Source of the DNA: an uncultured Pontibacter sp.
GTDB lineage: Bacteria; Bacteroidota; Bacteroidia; Cytophagales; Hymenobacteraceae
Direction of reading: 5' to 3'
Length of the DNA stretch: 64,000 nucleotides
Assembly: GCF_947495565.1 (NCBI RefSeq)
Contig: NZ_CANLZM010000008.1
Location: 62,001 to 126,000 of the forward strand
This document shows, one piece after another, positions 51,972-62,229 of this stretch (position 1 is the first letter of the stretch; each line of letters begins with the position of its first letter). A model generated the notes under the pieces. It searched no databases and was not told the DNA's origin. It saw nothing but the letters and a program-made list of their open reading frames with translations. The translations under genes and the position numbers were made by a program.

Positions 51972-53528
51972 TTAGTTAACATCCCACCAAGGCCTCACAC
52001 CTAGGCTGTTCTTGCCACCAATTCTCTGTACAGCATCAGCATAGTTAGTGCCGTTCAGAGAAGCTTCTGTTACAGGGTAGCTCATACGGAATGGCACCAA
52101 GGTTACATCCGGATCAACTGATCCATCGGCTGGCTCTACAAAGATTTCCTCACCTGTGTAAGGGTCTTCAAACTCTAAACGAAGGCGCTCGAACCAAGAC
52201 TGGATACCCTGGCCATACATCGCTATCCATTTCTGAGAGCCGATCAGGTCAAGAGCTGTCTCCAAATCAGGAGCTACCATAGCGGTACGAGACTCACTGT
52301 AAGGCACCTCTGCCAGGTAGGCCTCATATTGTTCCTGAGTTAAACCTGCATCATCGAAAGACGCTTTGATACCAGCCTCATAATGCTCTTTAGCAGTCAT
52401 AGGAGTGCCAGCTATACCACGTGCAGCAATTTCTGCCAGCATGAACTGAACCTCAGCGTAGCTTAGGATATAAGTCGGAGCAGTTTCACCGATAACATAA
52501 TCGCCTGGTAAGCTTACAAGTTTAGCATCTCCGTTTGAGTTACCATTACCTGCATCTAGACCATAAACCTCACCTACATACTGCTGATTACCGTTAGCAT
52601 CTAAGATTGGCGTGAAGCTTGAGCCCAGCGGGTTGCCTGTTCCAAGAGGTCGGGCAAACACAGTTACACGTGGGTCATCATACCTCTGCAGGTAATCAAT
52701 AAACGGCTCAGAAACAGAGAAGTCGATTCTAGTCTTATAAGCCTGTGCAAGCGGGTTGTTGTTAGGCGCACCAGCTACCCATGCAAACTTAGCGCTCTCG
52801 TCGTTAGATGAGATAAAGCCCGCATCGCTGTTCAGAGCTTTTGTGATAGCCTCAGTAGCTGCACTTTGGTTAGCGTCATACATACGAAGTGCGATACGCA
52901 GGCGAAGAGAGTTTGCAAACTTCTTCCACATCATCACGTCTCCGCCGTAAATCACATCACCAGCCTGGAAGCTTGGCTTCGACTCATCCAGAATAGCGAT
53001 TTGCTCATCCAGCGTGTTTAAAACACCCATATAGATTTCTTCGCCTGAATCATACTTTGGTGTTACATTTTCTGTGCTCAATGCCTCAGAATATGGAACC
53101 GGCCCACCGTAGATATCAGAAAGAGTCTGGAATGTCATCGCCTTCATAATTTCTGCGATGGCGATACGGTTTTCATAACCGTTTAACTGATTCTCTGCTT
53201 CTATTTCCTGAGCAGTGGTTAACTCTCTTAATACATCAGCATAGAAAGTGTTCCACATCGTTTGGTTTACACCCTCACGAATCTGGTAGCGGCTTTCGTC
53301 TGTGTACTGCGTAGAAGACCAATACTGCGCATAGTACATACCCATACGGGCGTTGTTCCATGCATCTCCTATGTTTGTGGCAAAGTTGTACTGTGCAGTA
53401 GCCATTAACTGCGCAGACGTAGCATTTGCCGGTTGGTTAGGGCTAATGTTCATCTCCTCGAAGTCTTCTGTACAAGACGCCATAGAGAACAATGCTGCCC
53501 CGAGCAATAGCTTATTATATAACTTCAT
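51972..53528 (-). CDS. SusD/RagB-like outer-membrane lipoprotein
   Basis: Nutrient-binding lid of a SusCD import pair. A 518-residue lipoprotein with signal LLLGAALFSMASC (Cys19) and the SusD start TEDFEEMNISPNQPANATSA, characteristic of the SusD-like 2 subgroup. ETAPTYILSYAEVQFMLAEI and IGSQKWIAMYGQGIQSWFE are the C-terminal family motifs, and it ends in VRPWWDVN. It follows SusC by about 32 bases. No glycoside hydrolase, peptidase or regulator lies in the immediate neighbourhood, so the substrate cannot be inferred. Confidence 0.93.
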   Translation of the reverse strand: MKLYNKLLLGAALFSMASCTEDFEEMNISPNQPANATSAQLMATAQYNFATNIGDAWNNARMGMYYAQYWSSTQYTDESRYQIREGVNQTMWNTFYADVLRELTTAQEIEAENQLNGYENRIAIAEIMKAMTFQTLSDIYGGPVPYSEALSTENVTPKYDSGEEIYMGVLNTLDEQIAILDESKPSFQAGDVIYGGDVMMWKKFANSLRLRIALRMYDANQSAATEAITKALNSDAGFISSNDESAKFAWVAGAPNNNPLAQAYKTRIDFSVSEPFIDYLQRYDDPRVTVFARPLGTGNPLGSSFTPILDANGNQQYVGEVYGLDAGNGNSNGDAKLVSLPGDYVIGETAPTYILSYAEVQFMLAEIAARGIAGTPMTAKEHYEAGIKASFDDAGLTQEQYEAYLAEVPYSESRTAMVAPDLETALDLIGSQKWIAMYGQGIQSWFERLRLEFEDPYTGEEIFVEPADGSVDPDVTLVPFRMSYPVTEASLNGTNYADAVQRIGGKNSLGVRPWWDVN

Positions 53529-53560
53529 ATTTATTCTATTTGAAATCGTTTATCTAAATA

Positions 53561-56500
53561 TTACAGTCCCAGCGTTAATGTGAATCCATAAGAACGAACG
53601 GACGGTAACGCACCACCTTCAATACCCTGCACGTTTGTGATAGAGTTTGTGATGTTTGATGGATCAACGTGATCAGAGTTTGACTGGATCAGCCATAGGT
53701 TTCTGCCTACAAATGCAAGTCTCACATTGTTGAAAGGAGTCTTCTCCACTAAGCTAGTTGGCAGGCTGTAGCCTAAGCTAGCCTCACGCAGGTAGATGTA
53801 GCTTGCATCAACAATATCAGCCGCATGCACTCTGTAGCCACCGTTAGCATAGAAGTAAGTTTCTGCACCAATAACTGTAGTATTTTCAGTTCCGTCAGCA
53901 AGTACACCTGGAGTTACCATTCCTTCTTCACGGATGTCACCTTCAGCTGTTCCTTTTAGCATACCTGAGTAGTTACCCCACATTTGCGTAGTAGAGAAGA
54001 AGTCACCGCCTTTCTGGAAGTCAACCAGTGCTGAAAGGCTCACGCCTTTGTAACGGAATGTGTTTGTTACACCACCTGTAAAGTCAGGCAGTACAGATCC
54101 GATCACTTTTTGCTCATCAGAACGTGCATACACACCGCTTGCTAGTACAATTTTTCTACCCTGATCGTCATACTTGTAGTCATAACCTACGATAGATCCA
54201 AATGACTCACCTTCACGAGCCTGCAGCTGAACTGCAAACGGAGCGTTTGTGATAACCATTGTTTTCTGGTCGTCTGTCAGCTTAACGATTTGGTTTTCGT
54301 TCTTAGCCCAGCTAACATTAACATCCCAGCTGAAATCGTTTGTTCTTACCGGAGTACCGTACAGGTTAACTTCAACACCTTTGTTTTCTACTTCACCAGC
54401 GTTGATGTATCTGTAAGTGAAGCCTGTAGCGGCTGAAAGGCTAAGTGGAATAATCTGGTTCTCAGTCTTTCTGTTGTAGTAAGTAGCATTCAAACCTAAT
54501 CTGTCGTCGAATACACGCCACTCAGTACCAAATTCATATTCAGTTGAGATCTCTGGCTTCAGCACTGAGTTAGGCAGTGTGTTTGGCACAGAAACTCTTG
54601 ACTCTGAACCAAAAGGCATGTTCAACTGGTAAGTCAGGATAGTGTTGTACGGGTCAGTATCGTTACCAACCTGTGCTACGGCAGCACGAACTTTAGCCAT
54701 GTTCAACCAAGAAGCATCAATCAGATCTGAGAATACATAAGAAAGAGATGCAGCTGGGTAGAAGTATGAGTTCTCATCAGCAGGAAGTGTTGATGACCAG
54801 TCGTTACGCGCGCTCAGGTCTAAGAATAGCTGATCCTGGAAACCTAAGGAAGCACTAGCGAACACAGAGTTGATTTGCTTCTCTGTCTTGCTGTCAACGA
54901 TAGAAGGACGGCCAACTGATGCACCCAGGTTGTATACTTCTGAGCTCAATCCATCCACAGTAGAACCTGCAAATACGTTACGAGTACGCGTCATTCTGTT
55001 CACACCTGCAAAAGCGTTCAATGAGAATACATCAGAAAGGTCTTTGTTGAAGTTCAATAAACCTTGGATGTTGTTCTCCATAAAGTCGATCTTGTACAGA
55101 GTGTAATCAGAAATACCTTGAGAACCTGGAGCGATACGCTCTTCCTGCGTTTCAGAATATGTATCCGTAGACACTCTTACATCAGCGCTTAGGTAATCAG
55201 TAAGCTTATAGTTAGCGTTTACGTTACCGAAGATACGATCTCTACCGTCGTTCTGGTAGTTCTTGTAACGAACCCAGTAAGGGTTGTCAGAGTATTTAGG
55301 AGTTGGGTTGTCCCAAGAAGTACGGTTCCAAGTCAGCTGTGTGCCGTCTGGCAACATGTAAGTTTCTTGTCTCTCGATGTCTAGTTGGCGCTGTCCCCAC
55401 TGCGTAAACTGCTGCAGTACGTTGTTTCCGTCGTAACCAGTACCTGGGCGGCCTTTCGCCTCGTGCGTTACATAGTTCGCGCTGGCAGATACGCTAAGCT
55501 TCTCTGTTACATTGTAACCACCGTTAAAGCTTAGGTTATGGCGTACAAGCTCAGAGTTTGGAAGTATAAAGTTCTGATCCAGATTTGAGTAAGACAAACG
55601 GAAAGAACCTTTGTCATTAGAGCCGTCTACAGAGACAGAGTTTGTTAGAGTAGTACCAGTCTCGAAGAAGTCACGGATGTTGTCTGGCTGAGCTTCCCAT
55701 CTAGCTAACTCACCGAAGTTAGGGTTGCCAAGCTCTTTGTCCCAGCTCCAGTAAGGACGGTACAGTTGTCCTTCAAATGCAGGACCCCAAGATTCATCCA
55801 CATCGTAATCAGGAAGCAGGTCATAGCTGCCTTTTCCGTCACCGTCGTCATATGCACCTTGTCTTCCTTCTGGAAATGCTTCTGGGTTTTCATCAAAGTA
55901 TAGTTTAGTAAAGCCGAAGCCGCCACCATACTTATTCTGGTATTCAGGCAGTTTATACACACGGTCTAAAGTTAGACCAAGTGAGTAAGTAACGCCAATG
56001 CCACCACCTTCTCTGTTGCCTTTTTTAGTAGTGATAACGATTACACCGTTAGCACCACGGCTACCGTAAAGCGATGTAGCAGCAGCACCTTTCAGTACAG
56101 TTACTTCAGCAATGTCATTAGGGTTAATATCCTGGATGGCACTACCGTAGTCATAACCGCCGCCACCGCGTTGCTGATCAGAGCTGTTAGAGTTTGAGTT
56201 TTCGATTGGAACACCATCTACCACAAAAAGGGCGTTGTTGTTACCACTGATGGAGCTAACACCACGCATAGTAACTCTTGCAGAGCCACCCATGGCGCCT
56301 GAGTTTGTACCTACCTGAACACCAGCAATTCTACCTGAAAGGGAGTTTACTACGTTCGTCTCGCGTACTTGGCTCAGTTCATCACCACTCACCGTCTGAG
56401 ATGAGTAACCGATAGACTTTTCTTCTCTTGCAATACCAAGGGCTGTTACTACAACCTCGCTAAGCTGCTGCGTATTAACAGGCAACCCAACATTAACAGT

Positions 56501-56770
56501 ATTGTTAGAGCCAATATTGCGCTCTACTGATTGGTAACCAATAAAACTGAAAACCAGTGTATTGTTACCTTCAGGAACATTAATTGAATAACTACCGTCT
56601 GCTGAAGTAGCAGTACCAACGGTTGTACCTTTTACCAGAACGGTAACGCCCGGTAACGGCTGGCTGGTAGCAGCATCCGTCACTTTACCAGTGATAGCCC
56701 TTACCTGTGCCATGGCCTGATGCAACAGGGCCGTCACAAGCAAGAAGCTCAGGAATAGAATTTTCTTCAT
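53561..56770 (-). CDS. SusC/RagA-family TonB-linked outer-membrane transporter
   Basis: A 1069-residue TonB-dependent transporter forming the barrel of the SusCD pair. Signal MKKILFLSFLLVTALLHQAM ends at AMAQ; residues 24-100 are a carboxypeptidase D-regulatory-like domain (KGTTVGTATSADGSYSINVP); a TonB box lies before the plug (EVVVTALGI near 109); the plug has VPIENSNSNS and KGAAATSLYGSRGANGVIVI; the remainder is a 22-strand barrel ending SYGFTLTLGL. It needs the TonB-ExbBD system, for which genes occur at 25-29 kb. Confidence 0.95.
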   Translation of the reverse strand: MKKILFLSFLLVTALLHQAMAQVRAITGKVTDAATSQPLPGVTVLVKGTTVGTATSADGSYSINVPEGNNTLVFSFIGYQSVERNIGSNNTVNVGLPVNTQQLSEVVVTALGIAREEKSIGYSSQTVSGDELSQVRETNVVNSLSGRIAGVQVGTNSGAMGGSARVTMRGVSSISGNNNALFVVDGVPIENSNSNSSDQQRGGGGYDYGSAIQDINPNDIAEVTVLKGAAATSLYGSRGANGVIVITTKKGNREGGGIGVTYSLGLTLDRVYKLPEYQNKYGGGFGFTKLYFDENPEAFPEGRQGAYDDGDGKGSYDLLPDYDVDESWGPAFEGQLYRPYWSWDKELGNPNFGELARWEAQPDNIRDFFETGTTLTNSVSVDGSNDKGSFRLSYSNLDQNFILPNSELVRHNLSFNGGYNVTEKLSVSASANYVTHEAKGRPGTGYDGNNVLQQFTQWGQRQLDIERQETYMLPDGTQLTWNRTSWDNPTPKYSDNPYWVRYKNYQNDGRDRIFGNVNANYKLTDYLSADVRVSTDTYSETQEERIAPGSQGISDYTLYKIDFMENNIQGLLNFNKDLSDVFSLNAFAGVNRMTRTRNVFAGSTVDGLSSEVYNLGASVGRPSIVDSKTEKQINSVFASASLGFQDQLFLDLSARNDWSSTLPADENSYFYPAASLSYVFSDLIDASWLNMAKVRAAVAQVGNDTDPYNTILTYQLNMPFGSESRVSVPNTLPNSVLKPEISTEYEFGTEWRVFDDRLGLNATYYNRKTENQIIPLSLSAATGFTYRYINAGEVENKGVEVNLYGTPVRTNDFSWDVNVSWAKNENQIVKLTDDQKTMVITNAPFAVQLQAREGESFGSIVGYDYKYDDQGRKIVLASGVYARSDEQKVIGSVLPDFTGGVTNTFRYKGVSLSALVDFQKGGDFFSTTQMWGNYSGMLKGTAEGDIREEGMVTPGVLADGTENTTVIGAETYFYANGGYRVHAADIVDASYIYLREASLGYSLPTSLVEKTPFNNVRLAFVGRNLWLIQSNSDHVDPSNITNSITNVQGIEGGALPSVRSYGFTLTLGL

Positions 56771-57512
56771 TGTGTGTTAGTTTAAAGTGAGAGTTTAGGT
56801 TAAAAATTATCAAAAACGAAGGTTTAAAAACCTTAGTGGGAAATAATCTGAGAGAAAAAAGCTATACGCCGTTATTCTGCTTCTGCAGCAGTTGCACATT
56901 AAGCTTTTGAGAATACACAAAGCACCTCCACCCTGCATAACAATATGCAGGAAAACAGCCACACCTTAGCAGCGTGATGAATTTATGAGACTTTTATTTT
57001 TGAAGGAGGAGAAGGTGCAAAACACCGTGATGGCACTAAAGTAAAGAGTAAAGAAGTAATCATAAATTGTTTGTTTAAGGTGAGATACAGTTCAACAAGT
57101 TTAACAAAAACCTGCCGTATTAACAAATAATTAGTTTAACTTTTAAAGTATAAAGAGAGCTTTCAAAATTATATATGATATCTCAACAAAACTTAACCAA
57201 CTGATTATCAGAATAATTTAACCTAACCCACAACATCCGTGAAAATCTTCTTCAAAAAAGCATTTTTAATTAAGTTATGCCACTGAAAATGCGCCACAAT
57301 GCGTATTATACGTGCTGCATAATTTTAGTTGTTGCATTTTACAAGGGTTAATCTACAAATAAAATATCAATAAAACCAAATTATAAATTAAATAATCAAC
57401 ATATACAACATGATTACAAAAGGATCTTATAAACCAAGAGCCTTTTGTAATATTAAAACAATTAATAGTTAATTGAAATCTAGTTTCATAGGTGACTGGA
57501 TCTCACAAGCAG
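56771..57512. other. 742-base leader/spacer upstream of SusC
   Basis: AT-rich region with no gene. It holds an inverted repeat AAGGTTT-TT-AAACCTT (56819-56834) about 50 bases before the SusC start, and the perfect 10-bp pair TTACAAAAGG (57414-57423) and CCTTTTGTAA (57441-57450), possibly the old terminator of the SusD remnant. The bases just upstream of both SusC starts share AGTGTGTTAG-like sequence (minus strand CTCACTTTAAACTAACACA). Confidence 0.45.
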
Positions 57513-58080
57513 CTACATCACATCCCAGAAAAGGCGTGTTGAGCTTTCATCTCCTCCAATGGCTGCCGCCGCTGCTGCACGGTTAGCAGGGTTAAGTGTT
57601 TGCTCGTTAATAGGATAAATCATCCTGGTAGGTATGGTTAACTCACCTGCTCCTTCTACAGCCGGGGGTTGTAAGTCTGGGGCATCTGTCTTCTCCACTC
57701 CAGCCATGCTTCGTTGCCACGGTTGTAAAGAGCTATCCATTTCTGGGTCCCGATTTTTTCTCGCCAATCACCAGAAGCTATATTGCAGTAAACTTCAGGC
57801 TGAGCCAGGTAATTCTGAGCTTCTGCTTCTGTACCTCCTCAATAAGTGATAGAAGCAGTAATGGCAGCATTATAATGCTCTTCTGCAGTCCCCTCTACAC
57901 CAAAGCCCCGCTCCACAGCCTCTGCCAGCAAAAACTCAACCTCTGAGTAATCCAGCAATATTGCCTCAAAGTTAGGGTCTGCTATTAGTGGGCTCACAGT
58001 AGAGAATGCAGCGAAGTTATTCGGGAAGCCATACTCTCCCCCAATAAACTCACCGTCAACATCGCTGAAATAATACTGCC
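57513..58080 (-). pseudogene. SusD-like pseudogene, C-terminal remnant
   Basis: Only the C-terminal part of a SusD protein remains. Read from 58080, it gives QYYFSDVDGEFIGGEYG, NFAAFSTVSP, LLDYSEVEFLLAEAVERG and HYNAAITASITY, then an in-frame TGA (57841-57839) where Trp (TGG) is expected, then GGTEAEAQNYLAQPEVYCN and IGTQKWIALYNRGNEAWLEW. A frameshift near 57660 moves the last part (GELTIPTRMIYPINEQTLNP to RLFWDVM) to another frame. The first half is absent, and the fragment is joined directly to the SusC remnant. Confidence 0.85.
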
Positions 58081-59376
58081 TACAAACGCAGACACCTCAA
58101 AACCTTTGTTCTCTACCTCACCGGCATTCACAAACCTGCTGGAGTAACCGCTTGCCGACGATATGGTAACGGGAATGATCTGATCTTCTGTGTTTGATTT
58201 ATACCAGGTAAAATCGAACCCGAAGAGACTGTTAAAGAATTCGGCTTCAAAGCTTTTTTGCCGCTCAGGCTGCAGAGCTTGGTTGTTTTTAGTGTTAGGG
58301 ATAGAGAAGAGAGCAATAGACCCAAAGCCTGTTGGCTTGTCATACACATCATATATACTTAACGGTGGCGCATCATTGCCTACTTCTGCATAATTTACGC
58401 TAACCTTCCCTAGCGAGAGCCACTCCATATCAATTACATTAGAAAAGAGGAAATTGGCTGCGGCAGCAGGATAGAAGTATGTATTATCGCTTTCGGACAA
58501 GGTGGTAGACTTGTCCGAAAGCGCTGACAGCTCCAGAAACAGCACTTCCTTATAGCCAAAATTGGCATTCGCGAAGACACCGTCCACCCCTCTTCTCCAC
58601 TCATCTTCCACGGGAGGCTTTACAGGGCTGACCGAGTTAGAAAGCGAGTACAGCCCCGGCACAACCAAACCTACGTTAGTGGATGCCCTAACTGATCTGG
58701 AACGCTCTCGGCGGAGGTTGGAACCAAGCAGACCAGAGAAGCTAATATCCTCCGTGATAACTTTATTGAAAGTTTGCTGAGCCGTTGTGTTGTTATTGGC
58801 ATTGCTCGCCGGTACGCCGTCTATCACGAAAAGCGCCTGGTTATTTCCGGTAATAGAGGAGTAACCACGGATAACCACGTTGGTAGAGCCACCCATGGTG
58901 TTGTTGGTTCTAACGTCGAGGCCGGCTACTTTACCGGATAGCGTATTCACAAAATCGCTGCTTCTTGTGCGGGTAATCTGATCGCCGCTTACTTCCTATG
59001 CAGAGTAAGCAAGCTCGTTGCGGCTGCGCTCTATGCCCAACGCAGTTACCACTACTTCCTGCAGCTGCTCTGCATCTGTAGCCAGTGCTACATCAATTGT
59101 ATTGGCATTTCCGATATTTCGCTCTACGATTGATTGGTAGCTGATAAAGCTAAAGGCCAGCGTATTGCTACCTTCAGGAAATTGTATGTCATAGCTACCG
59201 TCTGCTGATGTAGCAGTACCAACGGTAGTGCCTTTTACCAGGACAGTAACGCCCGGTGGCGGTTGGTTGGTAGCAACATCTGTTTCTCTACCAGTTATTG
59301 GCCTTACCTGCGCCATACTCTGATGCAATTGCAGTATGGCCACAAGCAAAAAGCTTGTAAATAGAACCCTCTTCAT
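58081..59376 (-). pseudogene. SusC-like pseudogene, internally deleted and fused to SusD remnant
   Basis: The start is intact: MKRVLFTSFLLVAILQLHQS, regulatory-like domain KGTTVGTATSADGSYDIQF and EVVVTALGIERSRN. A TAG at 58998-58996 interrupts the frame after NELAYSA; the reading frame continues with EVSGDQITRTR, so it is a nonsense change (Gln codon likely). After the plug motif VPASNANNNTTAQQ the sequence jumps to a barrel segment NKVITEDISFSGLLG, an in-frame deletion of several hundred residues relative to the intact SusC at 53561. It ends near 58081 at VENKGFEVSAF and runs into SusD. Parallel order to the intact pair shows an old tandem duplication. Confidence 0.88.
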
Positions 59377-59494
59377 TATGTGTTAGTTTAAAGTGAGACT
59401 CTAATATTAGCTATATACAAGTTTAAAGTTTGTTAAGCCTATACTTACAATAAAGCTGTACTCGCCTGCCTTAACACACGTGAAGAATAACTCC

Positions 59495-59543
59495 ATAAAC
59501 AGCCAAAGGCCGGGATCTAAAATTCCGGCCTTTGGCTGTTTAT
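59495..59543. terminator. 19-bp perfect hairpin after feoB
   Basis: Arms ATAAACAGCCAAAGGCCGG (59495-59513) and its reverse complement (59525-59543), 11-base loop. It lies 19 bases past the feoB stop on the minus strand and separates it from the SusC pseudogene. Confidence 0.75.
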
Positions 59544-59561
59544 ACTTTGTAAATTAATGCT

Positions 59562-61715
59562 CTAGCTGAATAATTGGTAGGTGATAAAAGCCATGACGTA
59601 AGCCAAGCCGCTCATGTAAATCAATTGCGCTGCAGGCCAGGTCCAGCTTTTTGTTTCGCGGCGGACAATGGCCAGGGTGCTCACGCATTGCATGGCAAAA
59701 AGGTAGAAGATCATGAGCGAGAAGCTGCGGGCAGGCGTAAAGAATGGGTCGCCGTTGGCGTCTTTCTCCGACATCAGCTTTTCCTTTATGGTGGTCACGT
59801 TTTCCTCCTCCCCTATACTATAGATAGTAGACATGGTGCCTACAAATACCTCGCGGGCAGCAAAAGAGGTAAGCAAAGCAATGCCAATCTTCCAATCGTA
59901 ACCAAGCGGCCTGATAACAGGCTCTATAGTGCGGCCAACCATTCCGGCGTAAGAAGACTCCAACTGGTGGGAGGCAATCCTGTTCTCTGTCTGCACCTCT
60001 GTTAGACCTTCTGCGCGTGCCTCTGCAAGCGCCTGCTGTTCTGCCTGCTCAAAACTGTTGCCGGGGCCATAAGATGCCAGCACCCAAAGTATAATCGAGA
60101 TCGCTACAATCACTTTACCGGCTTCAAACACAAATGCTTTTACCTTCTCGATGATTGTAAGGCCCACATTTTTCCAGCGCGGCATTTTATAGGTCGGGAA
60201 CTCCATGATAAAGTAGCTGCGCTCCCGGGCCTTCAGTATAATTTTCAGCAGCAAAGCTGATAGTATGGCAGCCAGAAACCCGATCAGGTAAAGCGCCATT
60301 AGCACAATGCCTTGCAGGTTCAGGAAACCAAAGTAGTACTTCTCCGGCACCACCAGCGCAATCAGTACAGTGTATACCGGAATGCGGGCTGAGCAGCTCA
60401 TCAGCGGCGTCACAAAGATGGTGATCATCCGGTCCTTCCAGTTCTCGATGGTTCTTGCCGACATCACGGCTGGCACGGCACAGGCCACGCCCGAGATAAG
60501 CGGCACCACGCTTTTACCGTTCAGCCCGAACTTGCGCATGATCTTGTCCATCATGAAGGTAACTCGCGCCATATAGCCTGTCTCCTCCAGCACCGCAATA
60601 AAAGCGAAGAGTATGGCGATCTGCGGCACAAAAACTAGGATACCTCCCAAACCGGCAATCACACCTTCGGTAAGCAGGTTAACCAGCGGCCCGCTAAAAT
60701 TTTCCTGGATCAGCGTATTCAGGCCGGCGATACCGCCATCAATTAGATCCATCGGGTAACTGGCCCAGGCAAAGATGGCCTGGAAGATCATGAAAAGTAT
60801 ACCGAAAAAGATAAGGTAGCCAAACACCTTGTGCGTCAGTATCTGATCGAGGCGGTTGCTGAACTTCTCATCTCTCTCCGCCTTCTCCACGCGCACGGCA
60901 TCGAGTAGCAGCTCGTTAATGCGGGTATAGCGCCCAATAGTTTCGTCGGCCTGCTGTGCATTGGATTTGAAACCGGCACTCTCCAGCTGCTCTCCCAACC
61001 AAGCCATGTCCTCCTCATTCAGGAATTTCAGGCTTTTATACTGGTGCGCAAACTGCAGCGCCAGATAATCGGTGCTGAGGCCAAATCGGGTTTTTATACT
61101 TTGGAGCAGCGGCTGTAACTGCGTTGGGATATCATAAAATGGCTTCTCCGGTGCGCTCAGGTGCTGCGTCATCACAATTTTGAGGGCAGCAACGCCTATG
61201 CCTTTCCGGGCATTCATTGGTATAACCGGCACGCCCAGCTCACGCTGCAGTGCTGCCACATCAATCTTCACGCCCTCCTGCTCGGCCACATCCACCATGT
61301 TCAGGGCCAGCACCGCCGGCAGTTGCAGGTCGGCCAGCTGGGTAAACAACAGCAGGTTGCGCTTCAGGTTTGAGGCGTCGGCGGTAACAATTACCAGATC
61401 CGGGAAGTGCTTGGAAGTCGGGTCGTAGAGCAAGTCGGTTATCACCCGCTCGTCAAGGGATTTAGGATACAGGCTATAAGTACCCGGCAGATCGATGATC
61501 TCAGCCCGGATAGCTGGGGTAAGCTGGCTATAGCCGGTTTTCTTATCAACTGTAACCCCCGGAAAATTACCTACCTTTTGGTTTAGGCCGGTAAGCTGGT
61601 TAAAAAGCGATGTTTTGCCAGAGTTCGGATTGCCGATAAGGGCGATCTTTACCTCCTCCGGCTTGGCAGATACACGCTCTGCCGGTTTTATTTCTGGTTG
61701 GGTAGCTACAGGCAT
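59562..61715 (-). CDS. feoB: Ferrous iron transporter FeoB
   Basis: Inner-membrane Fe(II) uptake. The 717 residues contain an N-terminal G domain (GNPNSGKT at 28-35, DLPGTYSLYP, NMVDVAEQEG) and a helical membrane part with the gate-type motifs CAVPAVMSARTIENWKDRM and CSARIPVYTVLIALVVP plus SFAAREVFVGTMSTIY. It follows feoA by 9 bases, a normal FeoAB pair; there is no feoC. Iron supply fits the ferrochelatase in the same window, though no Fur box was seen. Confidence 0.96.
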   Translation of the reverse strand: MPVATQPEIKPAERVSAKPEEVKIALIGNPNSGKTSLFNQLTGLNQKVGNFPGVTVDKKTGYSQLTPAIRAEIIDLPGTYSLYPKSLDERVITDLLYDPTSKHFPDLVIVTADASNLKRNLLLFTQLADLQLPAVLALNMVDVAEQEGVKIDVAALQRELGVPVIPMNARKGIGVAALKIVMTQHLSAPEKPFYDIPTQLQPLLQSIKTRFGLSTDYLALQFAHQYKSLKFLNEEDMAWLGEQLESAGFKSNAQQADETIGRYTRINELLLDAVRVEKAERDEKFSNRLDQILTHKVFGYLIFFGILFMIFQAIFAWASYPMDLIDGGIAGLNTLIQENFSGPLVNLLTEGVIAGLGGILVFVPQIAILFAFIAVLEETGYMARVTFMMDKIMRKFGLNGKSVVPLISGVACAVPAVMSARTIENWKDRMITIFVTPLMSCSARIPVYTVLIALVVPEKYYFGFLNLQGIVLMALYLIGFLAAILSALLLKIILKARERSYFIMEFPTYKMPRWKNVGLTIIEKVKAFVFEAGKVIVAISIILWVLASYGPGNSFEQAEQQALAEARAEGLTEVQTENRIASHQLESSYAGMVGRTIEPVIRPLGYDWKIGIALLTSFAAREVFVGTMSTIYSIGEEENVTTIKEKLMSEKDANGDPFFTPARSFSLMIFYLFAMQCVSTLAIVRRETKSWTWPAAQLIYMSGLAYVMAFITYQLFS

Positions 61716-61724
61716 GAATAAAAA

Positions 61725-61967
61725 CTACTGCTTGAGTAAAATGGTCTCGGCTTCGTCTAAGCGCAGGGAGAGGGTATAGTTGTTCACAATGATAGTGATA
61801 GGGTCACCGAGCGGAGCACGGCTGTTCATTTTCACCTCAGTGCCAGGTATACAACCCATTTCGAGTAGCTTCAGGCCCATTTCCGGGTCTTGCAGGCAGC
61901 AGATCACACCACGCTCACCTATCTTCATTTCGCGCACCGATTTGCGCCCTTTATGATCTTCTGCCAT
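61725..61967 (-). CDS. feoA: FeoA, SH3-fold iron transport protein
   Basis: A small SH3-like cytosolic protein that stimulates FeoB. From ATG 61967 (MAEDHKGRKS) it has 80 residues; an upstream GTG would add only three. LLEMGCIPGTEVKMNSRAPL and GDPITIIVNNYTLSLRLDEA match the family. It precedes feoB by 9 bases. The 262-base region upstream (61968-62229) is AT-rich and holds no clear Fur site or TAnnTTTG box. Confidence 0.93.
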   Translation of the reverse strand: MAEDHKGRKSVREMKIGERGVICCLQDPEMGLKLLEMGCIPGTEVKMNSRAPLGDPITIIVNNYTLSLRLDEAETILLKQ

Positions 61968-62229
61968 GTGCTGCACCTGTTACCTCTCTTTATTATTTAG
62001 ACTGTTTATAAACAACTGCAAGTTACAAGGTGTTCAACTTTAAAGCAAAAGATTTGGCTTGATGGCAGGTTTAATCTCTAAAATGTTGAATTGTTGATTG
62101 TTCAATATAGGATAATTAAGGACATCCAAGCTAGCCAAAAAGTGGATTTAAAATTTACGTTTCCAGTTGCTACTGTCCTTCCTATTGCGGTTTAAAGTAA
62201 TATTTGAAGCAGCAATTCAGCTATCATGC

